A DNA stretch of 64,000 bases from CAZFDT01 sp964518335 (GCA_964518335.1 CAZFDT010000003.1:1-64000), one strand, 5' to 3'; numbered from the stretch's first letter, positions 49,505 through 57,739 are shown. The notes: generated by a model not told the origin, from the letters alone. Numbers and translations: made by a program.

Positions 49505-50815
49505 ATGATCAGCAGCCCAGGGTGGTTGTCGGTGGCCGTCGTGTGTGTCCTCATCGTGGCGGCGAGTCGTGCGGCCTCGGCCGCGCCTCTCGAACTGGGC
49601 ATCCCCCAGTCGCTGGGCATGCAGACCAAGCCCGACACGACGCCGCAGGACTTTCAGATGATCCGGGACATGAAGTTCCGCTACATCCGTCGCGGGTTCT
49701 ACTGGAGCGCCGCGGAGAAGGTCAAAGGCCAGTACGACTTCACGGAGTTCGATCGCATCTTCAAGCAGGCCAAGGATCACGGCTTTGTGATGGTGGCGGT
49801 GCTGTTCAGCAACAACAAGCTTTACGAGCCGGACCATGTCGGAGGCATCACGACCGAGGCCGGCCGCCGGGGCTTTGCCGGCTATGCCGCCGCGATGGCC
49901 GAACGCTACAAGGATCAGGACGTGCTCTGGGAGATCTGGAACGAGCCCAACACCAAGACCTTCTGGCGTAAGGACGGCAAGGGCAACACGCCCGAGTTCG
50001 CGCAGGAATACACCGACCTCGTGAAGGCCGTCGCCCCCGCCATGCTCGCGGCCGACCCCGACTGCTTCATCCTCGGCGGATCGGTCTCCAACTACTGGGA
50101 GAAGTCCTACGAGTGGACGGAGTACTGCTTCCAGCGCGGCATCCTCAAGACCGGCATCCGCGGCTGGGCCGTGCATCCCTACGGCATGAAAACGCCCGAA
50201 GAGCACGCCCTGGGCCACGCCATCACCCGCGACCTCTTCGTCAAGTACGGCGCGTCGGCCGATTTCCCCGTCCTCAACACCGAGCGCGGCTTCGCCGTCA
50301 AAAAGCCCACCGACAACGACGAAGGATGGTCCGGCGGCAACGAGGAACTCGCCCTGCAGTACCACTCGTGGCACTTCGTCCGCCAGGTCATGATCGACCA
50401 GATGTCCAACGTGCCCGTCACGCTCTGGTATCAGTGGGGCGGCGAGAAGTTCGGCTTCATCGACGCCGGCCAGGAGCGCCCCGTCGTGCGCGCCTGCGCC
50501 ACGCTCGTCGATCAGCTCGCCGGCTATCGCTATCAGCAGCGCCTGGCGACCGAGTCCGAACAGGATTACCTGCTCGTGTTCGGCAACGACCGCGGCGAGC
50601 GGAAGGTCGTCGCGTGGACCGCGCCGCCGCCCGGGCAGACGCCCGACAAGGCCACGCCGCACGCCGTCACGCTGCCCGTGAGCGCGCCGGCCGACACCGT
50701 GACCGTGGACATCTACGGGCAGAAGACCACGCTGCGCCCCGTCGAAGGCAAGGTGCAGGTCATGCTGCAGCCCGCGCCGCAGTACCTGGTCCTGCCGCCC
50801 GCCGCCGGCCAGTAA
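49505..50815 (+). CDS. Secreted clan-A glycoside hydrolase
   Basis: 436 residues, AAGGAG before the ATG, signal peptide to about residue 27. TIM-barrel glycosidase: acid/base Glu in E-I-W-N-E-P-N near residue 145 and nucleophile Glu in V-L-N-T-E-R-G-F near 258, the GH-A pattern seen in GH5/GH39/GH44-like enzymes. The C-terminal 100 residues form a small beta domain common in GH39/GH51. It should hydrolyse a beta-linked polysaccharide outside the cytosol. It is convergent with the GH2 beta-galactosidase gene across a REP-like doublet. Confidence 0.88.
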   Translation: MISSPGWLSVAVVCVLIVAASRAASAAPLELGIPQSLGMQTKPDTTPQDFQMIRDMKFRYIRRGFYWSAAEKVKGQYDFTEFDRIFKQAKDHGFVMVAVLFSNNKLYEPDHVGGITTEAGRRGFAGYAAAMAERYKDQDVLWEIWNEPNTKTFWRKDGKGNTPEFAQEYTDLVKAVAPAMLAADPDCFILGGSVSNYWEKSYEWTEYCFQRGILKTGIRGWAVHPYGMKTPEEHALGHAITRDLFVKYGASADFPVLNTERGFAVKKPTDNDEGWSGGNEELALQYHSWHFVRQVMIDQMSNVPVTLWYQWGGEKFGFIDAGQERPVVRACATLVDQLAGYRYQQRLATESEQDYLLVFGNDRGERKVVAWTAPPPGQTPDKATPHAVTLPVSAPADTVTVDIYGQKTTLRPVEGKVQVMLQPAPQYLVLPPAAGQ

Positions 50816-50837
50816 CACGAGTTGCAGAAAGTTCGCT

Positions 50838-50958
50838 CCCTCTCCCCCGCCTGCTTTGAGGCGGGGGAGAGGGTGGGGTGAGGGGGCGTTGCGGCACGGA
50901 CGACCGCTGCGCCAACCCCCTCACCCTGCCCTCTCCCCCGGAGGACCGGGGGAGAGGG
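50838..50958. repeat. Twin-hairpin REP-like element / bidirectional terminator
   Basis: First hairpin: CCCTCTCCCCCGCCT (50838-50852) with its 15-bp complement at 50859-50873. Second: CCCTCTCCCCCG (50929-50940) with its complement at 50947-50958. The inner flanks GGTGAGGGGG and CCCCCTCACC are also complementary, giving the doublet form of BIME elements. It lies between two convergent genes, so it probably also ends transcription from both sides. Confidence 0.75.
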
Positions 50959-51008
50959 TGCTGCAGTTGGCGCCTCAATACTTCATGTAGAACGTATAAG
51001 CCGCGGCG

Positions 51009-54000
51009 TCACGTGGCGGCGAGGCGGAAGGCGAAGTCGAAGGGGGCCACGGGCACCGTGTAGCGCTGGGGGAAGCGGATGCCGCAACTGGAACTGCCCA
51101 GCCCGCGCGTGTGCAGGTCCAGGTAGAGGCACAGGTGGTCGGCGCGTGGCAGTTGGCTGCGGTGCGTAGCGGCGGCAAGCGCATCGAGCGCGAAGGGGTG
51201 GACGCTGAAGTTGAACGTGTCGCGGCCCACGGGCTGGATGGTCAGCCCGCGCCCGGCGGCGGGGTCGGTCAGGGCCAGGCGCCGCGTGTCGCTGCGGTTG
51301 CCGTATTCCTGCGGATACACGTAGGGCACGATCATGTCGTCCACGCCGGCGCGGAACCGGCCCAGCCGCGCGGCGGATCGAGAGTCGATGTACGACTCGT
51401 GCGGCCCGCGGCCCAGCCAGTCGGCGCAAGTCAACTGCAGCGGCAGGTCGAGCGCCAGCCCCAGGCGCGGCGGGGTCAGCTCGGCGGGCCAGTGCTCGTT
51501 GAACCGGCCGACGACGCGCACCTCGATCGACCCGTCGCCGCGCACCGTCAGCGTGCGGGTGAAGTCGATGGCGTGGTCGTGAACCGGCGCGCCGTGCCGG
51601 GCCGTGGCGGTGATGACGCAGGTTCGGGCGTCGGGCTGCTCGATGCCGACGGCATCGATGCGCGTCTGCATGAGGTGCAGGTGGCGCGAGGCCCACAGTT
51701 GCCCGATCTGCCTGCCCTGGCTGTGGCGCTCGTTGTCAATGGGGGCGCGCCACAGGTTGAGGCGAGGCCCGGCCAGCACGAGCGACCGGCCCCCGCGGCG
51801 CCAGGCGAGGATTGTGCCGTCGGTGCGGTCGATGTCGATGGCGTCGTCGCCGGCGGTCAAGTGCAGCACATGCCCGTCGTGCCGCAGCGCCAGCTCGCGT
51901 GCGGCGGGGCGTGCGGCGGCGACCGGCGGCGAGGCGGGCAGCTCGACCTGGCCCCAGGCCACTTCGTGGCCCGCCGCGGCCCAGGACGCGTCCTGCGCCA
52001 GCACCAGCGACACGGTCACGACGCCGCCGCCCGGCGCGCAGGGCACGACCAACGTCGCCGACGCTTCCGGGGGCAGCGCGGGCGTCGGCAGCGTGCCGGC
52101 GGCCACTTCCTCGCCGTCGCGCTCCTGTCGCCAGCGGATGGCCAGATGGCTCAGGTCGGCGTGGTTGTGCTTGTTGGTGAGGGTGAACGTGCCGAGTTTG
52201 CCCGCGACGGGTCGGACCCAGACGGGCTCGATGACTTTCTTGTATTCGAGGAGTCCGGGCGAGGGCGTGCGGTCGGGCAGGAGCAGGCCGTCGCAGACGA
52301 AGTTGCTGTCGTTGGGCTGGTCGCCGAAGTCGCCGCCGTAGGCGTAGTCGATGAGGTTGCCCTGCGGGTCGAGCCGGGCGATGCCGTGATCGATCCACTC
52401 CCAGACGCAGCCGCCGTGGAGCCGGTCGTGGGCGTAGAAGATGTCCCAGTAGTCCTGCAGGCCGCCGGGCCCGTTGCCCATGGCGTGGGCGTACTCGCAG
52501 AGGATGAAGGGCGTGCGGCCGTACTGCTCGACGGTGAGGTTGAACCCGTCGGGATTGGGGTCGGTGATGGGCTCGCCGCGGCCAACTGCAGCGACGCGGT
52601 CGTACTCGGCGTACATCGGCGAGAGCAGATCGGCGCAGTCGAGCTTGCGATCGCCCTCGTAGTGGATCGGGCGCGTCGGGTCGAGCTGGCGGGCCAGGTC
52701 GGCCATGGCGCGGATGTTCGGGCCGTAGGGCGACTCGTTGCCCAGCGACCAGATGATGACGCTGGGGTGGTTGCGGTCGCGCTGCACCATGCGTCGCATG
52801 CGGTCGAGGTGGGCGTCGCGCCATGCGGGGTCGGTGGCCAGCTCGTGTCGCCGCGTCGGGCCGAGCATGCCCATGCCGTGGGCTTCGTGGTCGCACTCGT
52901 CGATGACGTAGAGGCCGTGCTCGTCGCACAGATCGAGAAAGTGCGGATGCGGCGGATAGTGCGACGTGCGGACGGTGTTGAGGTTGTGGCGTTTCATGAG
53001 CAGGACGTCGTCGAGCATGTCCTGGGGGGTCAGCGCCCGGCCGCGGCGGGGATGCCACTCGTGCCGGTTGACGCCGCGCAGCATGATCTTGCGACCGTTG
53101 ACGAGCAGTCGCCCGTCGCGCACCTCGACGCGGCGAAAGCCCACGCGCTGCGGGATGACCTGTGTCGCGGCGCCCTGCGAGTCGAGGGGCTCGATCAGGG
53201 CGGTGTAGAGGTGGGGCGTCTCGGCGGTCCACAGGGCGGGTCGGCTGAGGCGGACCACTGCAGCAAATCGACCGTCGCGCACGGTCGCCTGGGCGCTGTG
53301 GCCGTCCAGCGACACGCGCACGGCATCGACGCGGCCGCGCGTGCTGCCGCTGACGTGCAGCGCCGCTTCCTCGCCGCGGTCATCCAGCTCCGTGCGGACG
53401 GTCAGGTCGCCCACGCCGTCGCGCGGCTCAGCGAGCAGCGTCACGTCGCGGAAGATGCCGCTGAGCCACCACATGTCCTGGTCTTCGAGATAGGTTCCGT
53501 CGCACCACTGGTACACGCGGACGGCCAGCAGGTTCTCGCCCGGCTGCAGCAGCGCGGTGACGTCGAACTCGCTGGGCAGGCGACTGCCCTGGCTGTAGCC
53601 GACGAAGTGGCCGTTGACCCAGACGTGGAACGCGGCATCGACGCCGTCGAATCGCAGCGTCACGCGCAGGTCGCCCCAGGCGTCGGGCGCCGTGAAGCGG
53701 TGGCGGTAGCAGCCGGTGGGGTTGTCGCTGGGGACGCGCGGCGGATCGACGGGGAAGGGGTAGGGCACGTTGGTGTAGTGCGGCCGGCCATGACCGTGCA
53801 ACTGCCACAGGGCGGGCACGGGCAGGCGGTCCCACGCGGCGTCGTCGCAGGCGGGGTCGGCCAGATCGGGCGGCGCGTAACCCGGCCGCGCCACGCAGCG
53901 AAACGCCCACGTGCCGTTGAGCGACAGCGTCCACGGCGACGCCGACGACGCGACCACTGCAGCATCAGTCCCCGCCGGCCAGGCGGCAAATCGCGCCCGC

Positions 54001-54110
54001 GCCGGCAGGCGATTGACCTGCTGCGTGCCCAGGTCCTTCCAGTCCTCCGCCGGCGCCGTCGCGCCGCGATCGATCGTGGTCGTGTCGTGCATGGATGTAC
54101 CCAACGCCAT
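51009..54110 (-). CDS. lacZ: GH2 beta-galactosidase
   Basis: 1033 residues from ATG 54110, with AGGG eight bases upstream (ATG 54092 also possible). All LacZ domains are present: jelly-roll sugar-binding domain near 50-220, two immunoglobulin-like domains, TIM barrel with acid/base Glu in S-L-G-N-E-S-P-Y-G near 430 and nucleophile Glu in F-I-L-C-E-Y-A-H-A-M-G-N near 510, and the C-terminal Bgal_small_N domain near 770-1030. No signal peptide, so it is cytosolic or unconventionally exported. It hydrolyses beta-galactosides, perhaps oligosaccharides released by the secreted enzymes nearby. Confidence 0.95.
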   Translation of the reverse strand: MALGTSMHDTTTIDRGATAPAEDWKDLGTQQVNRLPARARFAAWPAGTDAAVVASSASPWTLSLNGTWAFRCVARPGYAPPDLADPACDDAAWDRLPVPALWQLHGHGRPHYTNVPYPFPVDPPRVPSDNPTGCYRHRFTAPDAWGDLRVTLRFDGVDAAFHVWVNGHFVGYSQGSRLPSEFDVTALLQPGENLLAVRVYQWCDGTYLEDQDMWWLSGIFRDVTLLAEPRDGVGDLTVRTELDDRGEEAALHVSGSTRGRVDAVRVSLDGHSAQATVRDGRFAAVVRLSRPALWTAETPHLYTALIEPLDSQGAATQVIPQRVGFRRVEVRDGRLLVNGRKIMLRGVNRHEWHPRRGRALTPQDMLDDVLLMKRHNLNTVRTSHYPPHPHFLDLCDEHGLYVIDECDHEAHGMGMLGPTRRHELATDPAWRDAHLDRMRRMVQRDRNHPSVIIWSLGNESPYGPNIRAMADLARQLDPTRPIHYEGDRKLDCADLLSPMYAEYDRVAAVGRGEPITDPNPDGFNLTVEQYGRTPFILCEYAHAMGNGPGGLQDYWDIFYAHDRLHGGCVWEWIDHGIARLDPQGNLIDYAYGGDFGDQPNDSNFVCDGLLLPDRTPSPGLLEYKKVIEPVWVRPVAGKLGTFTLTNKHNHADLSHLAIRWRQERDGEEVAAGTLPTPALPPEASATLVVPCAPGGGVVTVSLVLAQDASWAAAGHEVAWGQVELPASPPVAAARPAARELALRHDGHVLHLTAGDDAIDIDRTDGTILAWRRGGRSLVLAGPRLNLWRAPIDNERHSQGRQIGQLWASRHLHLMQTRIDAVGIEQPDARTCVITATARHGAPVHDHAIDFTRTLTVRGDGSIEVRVVGRFNEHWPAELTPPRLGLALDLPLQLTCADWLGRGPHESYIDSRSAARLGRFRAGVDDMIVPYVYPQEYGNRSDTRRLALTDPAAGRGLTIQPVGRDTFNFSVHPFALDALAAATHRSQLPRADHLCLYLDLHTRGLGSSSCGIRFPQRYTVPVAPFDFAFRLAAT

Positions 54111-54131
54111 GGTGCGAGCCCTGCGAAGTCC

Positions 54132-54167
54132 AAAAAACAACTGCACCGGCGTGGGCCGCTGCAGTTG
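54132..54167 (-). terminator. Original terminator of tRNA-Tyr, now separated from it
   Basis: On the minus strand, CAACTGCA/TGCAGTTG arms (54138-54145, 54160-54167) with an inner CGGC-GTGG-GCCG stem are followed by six T residues. It begins 7 bases beyond the tRNA 3'-end sequence at attL. Before insertion of the element it would have lain directly behind tRNA-Tyr. Confidence 0.7.
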
Positions 54168-54173
54168 CCAGGG

Positions 54174-54194
54174 ATGGGCAGGGAGGGATTCGAA
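54174..54194 (+). repeat. attL core
   Basis: ATGGGCAGGGAGGG then ATTCGAA: identical over 21 bp to 57710-57730. On the minus strand it corresponds to the T-arm 3' half, acceptor 3' strand and discriminator of tRNA-Tyr. Confidence 0.9.
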
Positions 54195-54602
54195 ACTCCA
54201 TCATATTCCAAGCAGAAATCATACATCGTTGACGAAGGCGGTGCAAAATCCGGTGCGATTGCTCGTGACCCGGAGCTTGCCACGGTCCTTGAGGCCTGGC
54301 CAAAGATGACTGCACCACAGCGAGCGGGCATCCTGGCCATTGTGCGGGACGCGGGCGACTTGAGCAGCAAGTCGTCGGCGTCCCTTGTGTTCGATGGTGG
54401 TGACACCAGTCACGACTTGGCGAGCTGCAGCGTGTCACCAACTCGTGGGATTGTGCCTGGTTCACAAGACGCCCCGAGGCGGCGACGAGGCATCGAACAG
54501 ACATCGGACGGTGGGCGGGGCGGGGACGCCACGCGGGCCGTGAGGGGGGGACCTCGTCGCGGCGAAGCCGCGGCGAATAGCAGCCACAGCAAAGCAACGT
54601 AG
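54195..54602 (+). other. Detached 3' coding segment of the element integrase
   Basis: Read in frame through the attL core, 135 codons follow to a stop at 54600-54602. The early part contains D-P-E-L-A-T-V-L-E-A-W-P-K and then A-G-I-L-A-I-V-R-D-A-G. I recall this type of segment at the C-terminus of planctomycete integrases. In the integrated form it has no start codon or promoter of its own; in a circular form it would be joined in frame to the integrase gene through the shared attachment core. The last 60 codons are low-complexity and may not be conserved. Confidence 0.75.
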
Positions 54603-54795
54603 GCCAATGAAAAAACCGCTCGATGCGCTTGCTTGCCGGCGACGCATCAGGCGGTTGGACAATACCCATGCATACTACCACGCTTGCAACGGTCATGGAA
54701 GGCCCCTCACGCCCTGCGGAGGGGTCTGGAGTAGCACAGGGCCGGGTAAGGCGGGACAGGTCGCGCCAGCGACCGCCCGCCCCCGGCCCTGTGCG

Positions 54796-54925
54796 TCGAG
54801 AGGACGACGGCTTGTGCAGCAAGCCGTCGTCATCTCGACTGGCGTCAAGTGTCACAGGCTCACCCCCCGCAGCAGGGGAAGCCGCTGAGCAGGCTACGCC
54901 TGCCAGCGGCTCCCCTGCGGAGCCT
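54796..54925 (+). repeat. Two large hairpins, candidate replication origin
   Basis: First: GACGACGGCTTG (54803-54814), loop TGCAG, and its perfect complement at 54820-54831, extended by TCGAGA/TCTCGA (54796-54801, 54833-54838) past one mismatch. Second: an imperfect hairpin from 54856 to 54925 (AGGCT...AGCCT outside, CCGCA...TGCGG, AGCCGCT...AGCGGCT and GCAGGC-TAC-GCCTGC inside). HUH initiators nick in or next to such structures; the position upstream of the initiator gene fits a double-strand origin. Confidence 0.55.
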
Positions 54926-55027
54926 GGCGGTGAAGAACTCCTGGGCTTGTCTCTTACGCATATCTCACCGCAACGAAGGCAAAGCCGCAAGACCGCCCTG
55001 GTGCAGATCGCCAAAGGCGGATCGGTC

Positions 55028-55855
55028 ATGCGTCTGCGAAGTTGTGGAACTGACGCGCCCAAGTCACGCAAGGCGTCAGGCGGTCTGCGGGGCAAGATCA
55101 CCGGCTTCTCGAAGGCCTCCGCTCAACGGCTTTCAACCAGGCTTGCCGCGATCAATCGGGATGCCGTGAAGATCATGCCGCTGTTCATCACGCTGACGTA
55201 CCCGGCCCAGTTCTCCGCCGATCCGCAGGACTGGAAGCGGGACCTCGACGCCTTCCTCAAGCGGCTCAAGCGTCACTTCCGAATCGTTGCAGTGGTCTGG
55301 AAGCTCGAACCACAGGAACGCGGGGCACCGCACTATCACCTGCTCGTGTTCAGGCTCGAAGACATACCTCGCCAGTGGGTATCCCAGGCCTGGTACGAGA
55401 TCGTCGGCACTGGCCGAGCCGAGCATCTGCGTGCAGGTACAAGGGTGGAGGTCATCCGCAGTTGGAACGGCGTCATGTCCTACGCCAGCAAGCGCTACAT
55501 GGGCAAGGTCATCGAGCATATCCCCACGTGGTGGAAGAATCCCGGTCGCTTCTGGGGCGTCAGTGGAAGCCTGCCGATCCACTGGTACGAAGGCCGCTTG
55601 TCGGCTGTTGAGTTCCGCAACGCGGTACGTGTAGGTCGCCGCTGGCTCAGTCGCAAGCTCGGGCGCCGCGTGCGAGTGTTCCCGAGCATGGGCCTGACGC
55701 TTCGCCTGGCATCGCATGCTGCTCTGCGACTGGTGGCGTGGGTGATGCAGGAGTCGCCGGGCGTGACGGCACGCATACAGTCATTGACAACGGCATTCAG
55801 TACGGTACACTGTACGGCATTCACACACTCACAGGAGCAGCACCATGGCACGTAA
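55028..55855 (+). CDS. HUH-endonuclease rolling-circle replication initiator
   Basis: 275 residues from ATG 55028, with AAAGGCGG seven bases upstream. The frame is open back to 54623, but the upstream part crosses both hairpins and is low-complexity. HUH motifs in order: motif 1 L-F-I-T-L-T-Y-P near residue 52-59; motif 2 P-H-Y-H-L-L-V-F with the His pair at 102 and 104; motif 3 Y-A-S-K-R-Y-M-G-K near 152, with Tyr and Lys. This is the layout of Rep/G2P-type proteins of small plasmids and filamentous phages. It should nick the origin and start single-strand replication of the excised circle. The end overlaps the RHH gene by 11 bases. Confidence 0.85.
   Translation: MRLRSCGTDAPKSRKASGGLRGKITGFSKASAQRLSTRLAAINRDAVKIMPLFITLTYPAQFSADPQDWKRDLDAFLKRLKRHFRIVAVVWKLEPQERGAPHYHLLVFRLEDIPRQWVSQAWYEIVGTGRAEHLRAGTRVEVIRSWNGVMSYASKRYMGKVIEHIPTWWKNPGRFWGVSGSLPIHWYEGRLSAVEFRNAVRVGRRWLSRKLGRRVRVFPSMGLTLRLASHAALRLVAWVMQESPGVTARIQSLTTAFSTVHCTAFTHSQEQHHGT
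55784..55823 (+). promoter_or_regulatory. Promoter and probable operator of the RHH-xis-int operon
   Basis: TTGACA (55784-55789), 16 bases, TACACT (55806-55811), inside the end of the rep gene. CGGCATTCA occurs twice (55791-55799 and 55815-55823), one copy on each side of the -10 box, and the centre GTACACTGTAC is nearly palindromic. This is a natural binding site for the RHH protein encoded next. Confidence 0.65.
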
Positions 55856-56231
55856 GACAGCGAAACAACGGACCCCCACCAAGACGCGCGATGATGGCAG
55901 GACACGTCTGGAACTGCGGTTCGATGACGACGTGTACCAGGGCGTTAAGGCCCTCGCCGACGAGGTCGGCATCAGCGTCAACCAACTCATGCAGGGCCTT
56001 GCACGCTGGGCGGTCTCGGCTGCTCATGTTGGTGAGCCTGACTTCGACGAGCATGGGGACGTGCATACACGTGCGCAAGCTGGGTGCGTTTGGTTCGGCA
56101 ACGTAACCGACGCCGAAGAAGGACCCGACGGCGAGGTGCACTTGGTGAATTCGCACGTCGCTTTCGTCCTCGACTTCACCGAGCGTCGTGTAGTGCGTGA
56201 CGACTGGAAAGAGCAAAGGAGCGCGAAATGA
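55845..56231 (+). CDS. Arc/CopG-type ribbon-helix-helix protein of the element
   Basis: 128 residues; CAGGAG precedes the ATG. After a basic tail, R-L-E-L-R-F-D-D-D-V-Y-Q-G-V-K-A-L-A near residue 20-38 and V-G-I-S-V-N-Q-L-M-Q-G-L form an RHH fold. The C-terminal 60 residues are a beta-rich domain with conserved-looking Trp/Phe. Probably a repressor of the promoter just upstream, controlling excision and integration. It overlaps the HTH gene by four bases (ATGA). Confidence 0.8.
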   Translation: MARKTAKQRTPTKTRDDGRTRLELRFDDDVYQGVKALADEVGISVNQLMQGLARWAVSAAHVGEPDFDEHGDVHTRAQAGCVWFGNVTDAEEGPDGEVHLVNSHVAFVLDFTERRVVRDDWKEQRSAK

Positions 56232-56428
56232 CGACTGCACTTGAACCCCTGTTGATCGATCGGCTCGAAGCTGCTGCCCTGCTGGGCATCAGCGTGCGGT
56301 ATCTGGACACACTGACGAAGGAGCGTCGCATTCCGTTCGTGCGAATGGGCCGCCTGATGAAGTTCGATCCCGATGCCCTGCGTGAGTGGGTCCGGTCCCA
56401 CGCGAAGGCCTCGGGCAAGGAGTCGTGA
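56228..56428 (+). CDS. Excisionase-like helix-turn-helix protein
   Basis: 66 residues: D-R-L-E-A-A-A-L-L-G-I-S-V-R-Y-L-D-T-L near residues 11-29, then R-I-P-F-V-R-M-G-R-L-M-K-F and a closing helix. This is the MerR-like winged helix of the DNA-binding excisionase family (HTH_17). It lies between the RHH and integrase genes, 3 bases before the latter, so a recombination-directionality factor is the likely role. Confidence 0.85.
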   Translation: MTTALEPLLIDRLEAAALLGISVRYLDTLTKERRIPFVRMGRLMKFDPDALREWVRSHAKASGKES

Positions 56429-56431
56429 TCT

Positions 56432-57739
56432 ATGGCCAGCATCACCAACGAACCCAACGGGCGGCGTGTGGTGCAGTTCTACGGCAGCGATGGCAAGCGT
56501 CGTTCGATCCGCCTGGGCAAAGTGACAAAGGCACAAGCCGAGTCCGTTGCCCGAAGGGTCGATGATCTACTGGCCAGCGCGATAACCGGTAGCCCGTTGT
56601 CGCGTGAAACCGCGGTATGGCTCTCGAATCTCGATGACGATATGCATGACAAGCTCGCCCGCGTGGGGCTTGTAGCTTCCCGTGAGCGAGCCACGTTGGG
56701 GCCGTTCATTGACGGCTACATCGAGCTCAAGCGCAAAGAGAAGATCAAGGCCGGGACGCTGACTTTCTACGGCCATACCCGCCGCAACCTGGTCGAGTTC
56801 TTCGGAGAGTCGCGGCCGTTGCGAGCACTCACAGAGGGCGATGCCCTGGCGTTCCGTGCTCATCTGTTGAACGTGCTGCCGAGTCGCAACACAGTCGCGC
56901 GTCGATGCAACCTGGCCAAGCAGTTCTTCAGGCATGCCGCCAGGTGCAAGCTGATCGATGCCAATCCGTTTGCCCAGAAGTGGGGGGAAGTCCGTGGCAA
57001 CCCGGATAAGATGTTCTTCGTGACACGGGATATCGCCCAGCAAGTCATCGATGCGTGTACGGATGCGGAGTGGCGGCTTGTGTTCGCCCTGGCACGCTAT
57101 GGGGGCTTGCGTGTGCCCTCCGAAGTTGTGGGCCTTCGCTGGTCGGATATTGTCTGGGAACGCGGATGGATGATCGTCCACAGCCCCAAGACAGAACACC
57201 ATCAGGGACACGAGACGCGGCGGGTGCCGCTGTTCCCGGAGTTGGTGCCTCACTTGCTCGAAGTGTTCAATGCAGCTCCGCCGGGCAGCGAGTTCGTGGT
57301 CATGCGCTACCGCGATGCGAAAAGAAACCTTCGTACTCGGCTGGACAAGACCATCAGGCGGGCAGGCCTGCAGCCCTGGCCAAAGCCCTGGCAGAATCTC
57401 CGCAGCACGCGCCAGACCGAGTTGGCGAAAAGCGAGCCGATGCACCTCGTGTGTGCGTGGATCGGCAATAGCGAGAACGTGGCGCTGGGTCACTATCTGC
57501 AGGTGACAGATGCCGATTTTGCCCGTGCATCGGATCTCGATGAGGCGGTGCGAAATCCGGTGCGAAATCCGGTGCTGCAGGCTCCCGCAGGCGGTGACAC
57601 GCCAATGCAGGCAATTTTGGACGATGCCGCGAATCGCCCTGATTCTCAGACATATCCGCGCAAAAAGCAGGCAACTGCAGCGGAGTTCAATCCGATGCAA
57701 TTGCCTATAATGGGCAGGGAGGGATTCGAACCCCCGTAG
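56432..57739 (+). CDS. Tyrosine integrase, C-terminus truncated by integration
   Basis: 435 residues. Arm/core-binding SAM-like domain at about 90-180; catalytic domain with Arg in A-R-Y-G-G-L-R-V-P-S-E-V near 228, the box II region P-W-Q-N-L-R-S-T-R-Q-T-E-L near 313 and the Tyr of G-H-Y-L-Q-V-T-D near 353. The usual His of HxxR is Gln, as I recall for planctomycete integrases. The last residues M-G-R-E-G-F-E are encoded by the attR core, and the chain ends two codons later inside tRNA-Tyr. Through attL the same codons continue for 135 more residues. Confidence 0.92.
   Translation: MASITNEPNGRRVVQFYGSDGKRRSIRLGKVTKAQAESVARRVDDLLASAITGSPLSRETAVWLSNLDDDMHDKLARVGLVASRERATLGPFIDGYIELKRKEKIKAGTLTFYGHTRRNLVEFFGESRPLRALTEGDALAFRAHLLNVLPSRNTVARRCNLAKQFFRHAARCKLIDANPFAQKWGEVRGNPDKMFFVTRDIAQQVIDACTDAEWRLVFALARYGGLRVPSEVVGLRWSDIVWERGWMIVHSPKTEHHQGHETRRVPLFPELVPHLLEVFNAAPPGSEFVVMRYRDAKRNLRTRLDKTIRRAGLQPWPKPWQNLRSTRQTELAKSEPMHLVCAWIGNSENVALGHYLQVTDADFARASDLDEAVRNPVRNPVLQAPAGGDTPMQAILDDAANRPDSQTYPRKKQATAAEFNPMQLPIMGREGFEPP
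57662..57705 (-). terminator. Replacement tRNA-Tyr terminator carried by the element
   Basis: On the minus strand, GGCAATTGCA (57705-57696) pairs with TGCAGTTGCC (57679-57670) apart from one G-U wobble, with an inner CGGA...TCCG stem, and is followed by TGCTTTTTG. It starts 5 bases after the tRNA 3' end and lies within the integrase codons. It copies the architecture of the original terminator at 54132-54167. Confidence 0.6.
57710..57730 (+). repeat. attR core
   Basis: Second copy of the 21-bp direct repeat. It completes the intact tRNA-Tyr gene and encodes the last residues of the integrated integrase. Confidence 0.9.

Larger units (their letters stand above)
54174..57730 (+). mobile_element. 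3.56-kb integrative element in tRNA-Tyr
   Basis: The element is bounded by perfect 21-bp direct repeats (54174-54194 and 57710-57730) that equal the 3' end of tRNA-Tyr. It holds four genes in one direction: HUH-type replication initiator, RHH protein, excisionase-like HTH protein and tyrosine integrase; the last three overlap or nearly touch. Large hairpins lie upstream of the initiator gene. There are no transfer, capsid, lysis or accessory genes. It resembles a plasmid- or inovirus-satellite-like replicon reduced to replication plus integration. The attachment core lies inside the integrase frame. Confidence 0.9.

Noticed and set aside
51111..54602. Plus-strand open frame of 1163 codons
   Set aside because: Most of it is antisense to lacZ, which has all GH2 motifs. 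Only its last 142 codons (from the attL core) are meaningful, as the detached integrase tail.
54623..55027. Longer start for the HUH initiator
   Set aside because: Would translate through two large hairpins with low-complexity sequence; ATG 55028 has a good ribosome site and leaves all motifs intact.
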